The position numbers and the translations under genes are program-made. Under the pieces are notes generated by a model. It searched no databases. It was not told where the DNA came from and saw nothing but the letters and a program-made list of their open reading frames with translations. Positions 62,971 to 64,000 of a DNA stretch of 64,000 nucleotides are shown one piece after another. The stretch covers positions 3,353,116-3,417,115 of the forward strand of contig JAVSMP010000001.1 of NCBI GenBank assembly GCA_032027145.1, read 5' to 3'. Position 1 is the first letter of the stretch. Every line of letters starts with the position of its first letter. The stretch comes from Ignavibacterium sp. (GTDB lineage: Bacteria; Bacteroidota; Ignavibacteria; Ignavibacteriales; Ignavibacteriaceae).

Positions 62971-64000
62971 TTACTTCATCAGCAGCATCTTTTTAGTTTG
63001 GATATATTGTTTTTCTCCGGCAGAGTTAACTTCAAGCATATATAAATAAACTCCTGATGCTAACTGTCTTCCATCAAATTCTATTTCCTGATAACCAGCT
63101 TCAAATGTTTTATTATCTAACACCTCCGTAACTAATTGACCTAGAAGGTTAAATATCTTAAGGGTAACATTACTTTGTTTAGGTAATGCAAACCTGATAA
63201 CTGTAGTAGGATTAAAAGGATTAGGATAATTTTGAGATAAGCTAAATTCAGTCGGTATCATTCCGGTTTGCTTTTGCAATATATATTCACTTGAACCTAC
63301 AAGAATGCTGAAATTTTTTGAAGCAGTATTTTCTCTTATCCTAAATGATTCAGAAGTTTTCAGATTATAAAGTTTGGAAAGGCTTTTATCCAATAAATAA
63401 ACTTCCTTGTCAGCAAAATTTTCAGTTCCGGTTATATTCATACTTACAGATTGGTCTGATAAATTCTTAACATTAAACTCAAACTCCTGCCCATCGTCAA
63501 TAATTGGTCTGTAATCTTTTTGCAGAAATTTATAGTTAGTCTCAAGTTTATTGTTGACCAGATTTATATTTACATCGCAAAACTGTGAAGGCGGTGCAAA
63601 AACATCCATCATATCAACACCCTCGTTAGCCTGCTCTGTAATTCCAATATTCACAGATGCTCTAACTTCTGAATTATCTGTAAGTGTTATCTCCAATTCA
63701 TTGCTGTTTACTGAGTTTTGCTTTGGTAAAATTGATGTTGTTGAATAAGGTATCTTAAGTACAGGTAATCCTGTGTTGTTAAAGAAGTAATATCCGTTAT
63801 AAGGTTCTAAAGAGCTTGGATTAGTATAAGTGCCATTCTGAAAGAAATGGATAGGTTGTGTAATAGCATTAGAGTTCTGGACTGCAAGCCAGGAAATATT
63901 TTTATCAAATGGATTTGAAATAAGGTTCCATTCACTATGAACAGGAATATCATAAAAATTATTATCTTCAACTATAACAGAATTAACGCTTTGATTAACG
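62971..64000 (-). CDS. Secreted protein with a type IX secretion C-terminal sorting domain, N-terminus outside window
   Basis: The frame is open from the stop at 62971 to the right edge of the window. At least 343 residues are visible, without a start. The last 90 residues are a Por/T9SS type A sorting domain: FSLSQNYPNPFNPTTVIRFALPKQ, LKIFNLLGQLVTEVLDNK and LASGVYLYMLEVNSAGEKQYIQTKKMLLMK. This form is very common in Ignavibacteria. Upstream, beta-rich sequence (NLISNPFDKNISWLAVQNSN, GYYFFNNTGLPVLKIPY) gives no enzymatic clue. The product should be exported across the outer membrane and attached to the surface. Confidence 0.93.
   Translation of the reverse strand, partial: VNQSVNSVIVEDNNFYDIPVHSEWNLISNPFDKNISWLAVQNSNAITQPIHFFQNGTYTNPSSLEPYNGYYFFNNTGLPVLKIPYSTTSILPKQNSVNSNELEITLTDNSEVRASVNIGITEQANEGVDMMDVFAPPSQFCDVNINLVNNKLETNYKFLQKDYRPIIDDGQEFEFNVKNLSDQSVSMNITGTENFADKEVYLLDKSLSKLYNLKTSESFRIRENTASKNFSILVGSSEYILQKQTGMIPTEFSLSQNYPNPFNPTTVIRFALPKQSNVTLKIFNLLGQLVTEVLDNKTFEAGYQEIEFDGRQLASGVYLYMLEVNSAGEKQYIQTKKMLLMK

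Overview
The window looks like a chromosomal segment from a member of the Ignavibacteria (Ignavibacteriota/Chlorobi side of the Bacteroidota supergroup). This is an inference from low GC content, a type IX secretion C-terminal sorting domain of the Ignavibacteria style at the right end, a Sec-exported lipoprotein-type (clade II) nitrous oxide reductase, and a UpxY-type antiterminator. It could equally be a metagenome-assembled contig. No tRNA, rRNA, CRISPR array, prophage or classical insertion sequence was seen.

Layout. (1) 0-10.2 kb: a copper/silver efflux locus on the minus strand (TolC-like protein, CusB-like adaptor with three metal-binding motifs, CusA-like RND pump, small Cys-rich and His-rich exported proteins). 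Next to it are five copies of an 81-bp double-hairpin repeat, in tandem 206-bp units that flank a DUF559 nuclease gene. A porin gene nearby is broken by one in-frame TGA. (2) 10.2-14.4 kb: ammonia-forming nitrite reductase nrfHA, a NapH-like membrane ferredoxin and an NsrR-like Rrf2 regulator. (3) 14.7-22.7 kb: a membrane-anchored cytochrome c, DoxX, MobA, a hemerythrin, a radical SAM protein, a CopD-like protein and a TehA-like channel. (4) 22.8-32.0 kb: the respiratory nitrate reductase operon (diheme cytochrome c, narG, narH, narJ, narI, narK). (5) 32.4-41.0 kb: a C69 dipeptidase, then a complete clade II nos operon (cytochrome c, nosZ, a membrane protein, nosL, nosD, nosF, nosY, a second Rrf2 regulator). 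(6) 41.1-57.7 kb: a nitrosative-stress-like block: cupins, a GAF protein, AhpD-like proteins, ferredoxin-reductase-like flavoproteins, the Ric/YtfE di-iron repair protein, an NDH-2-like flavoprotein, a ferredoxin, two heme-copper-oxidase-like membrane proteins, a MIP18-type assembly factor, DUF2249 proteins and a Crp/Fnr regulator. Formate-tetrahydrofolate ligase sits inside this block. (7) 57.7-64 kb: housekeeping genes (BrkB-like protein, purL, an SDR, UpxY) and the end of a large secreted protein.

How it fits together. Nitrate is reduced to nitrite by NarGHI and nitrite to ammonium by NrfAH. N2O from outside, or from side reactions, is reduced to N2 by NosZ. MobA would supply the guanylylated molybdenum cofactor for NarG. 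No nirK, nirS or canonical norB is visible. Within this window the organism therefore reads as a nitrate ammonifier with N2O reduction, plus a large, partly uncharacterised set of genes that plausibly handles NO. A palindrome TTGACTTAAGTCA occurs three times, all in intergenic DNA of block 6, and is the likely operator of the Crp/Fnr regulator encoded there. The most unusual items are the DUF559/hairpin-repeat array, the uncharacterised oxidase-like cluster at 52-57 kb, and an extra domain inside NarK.
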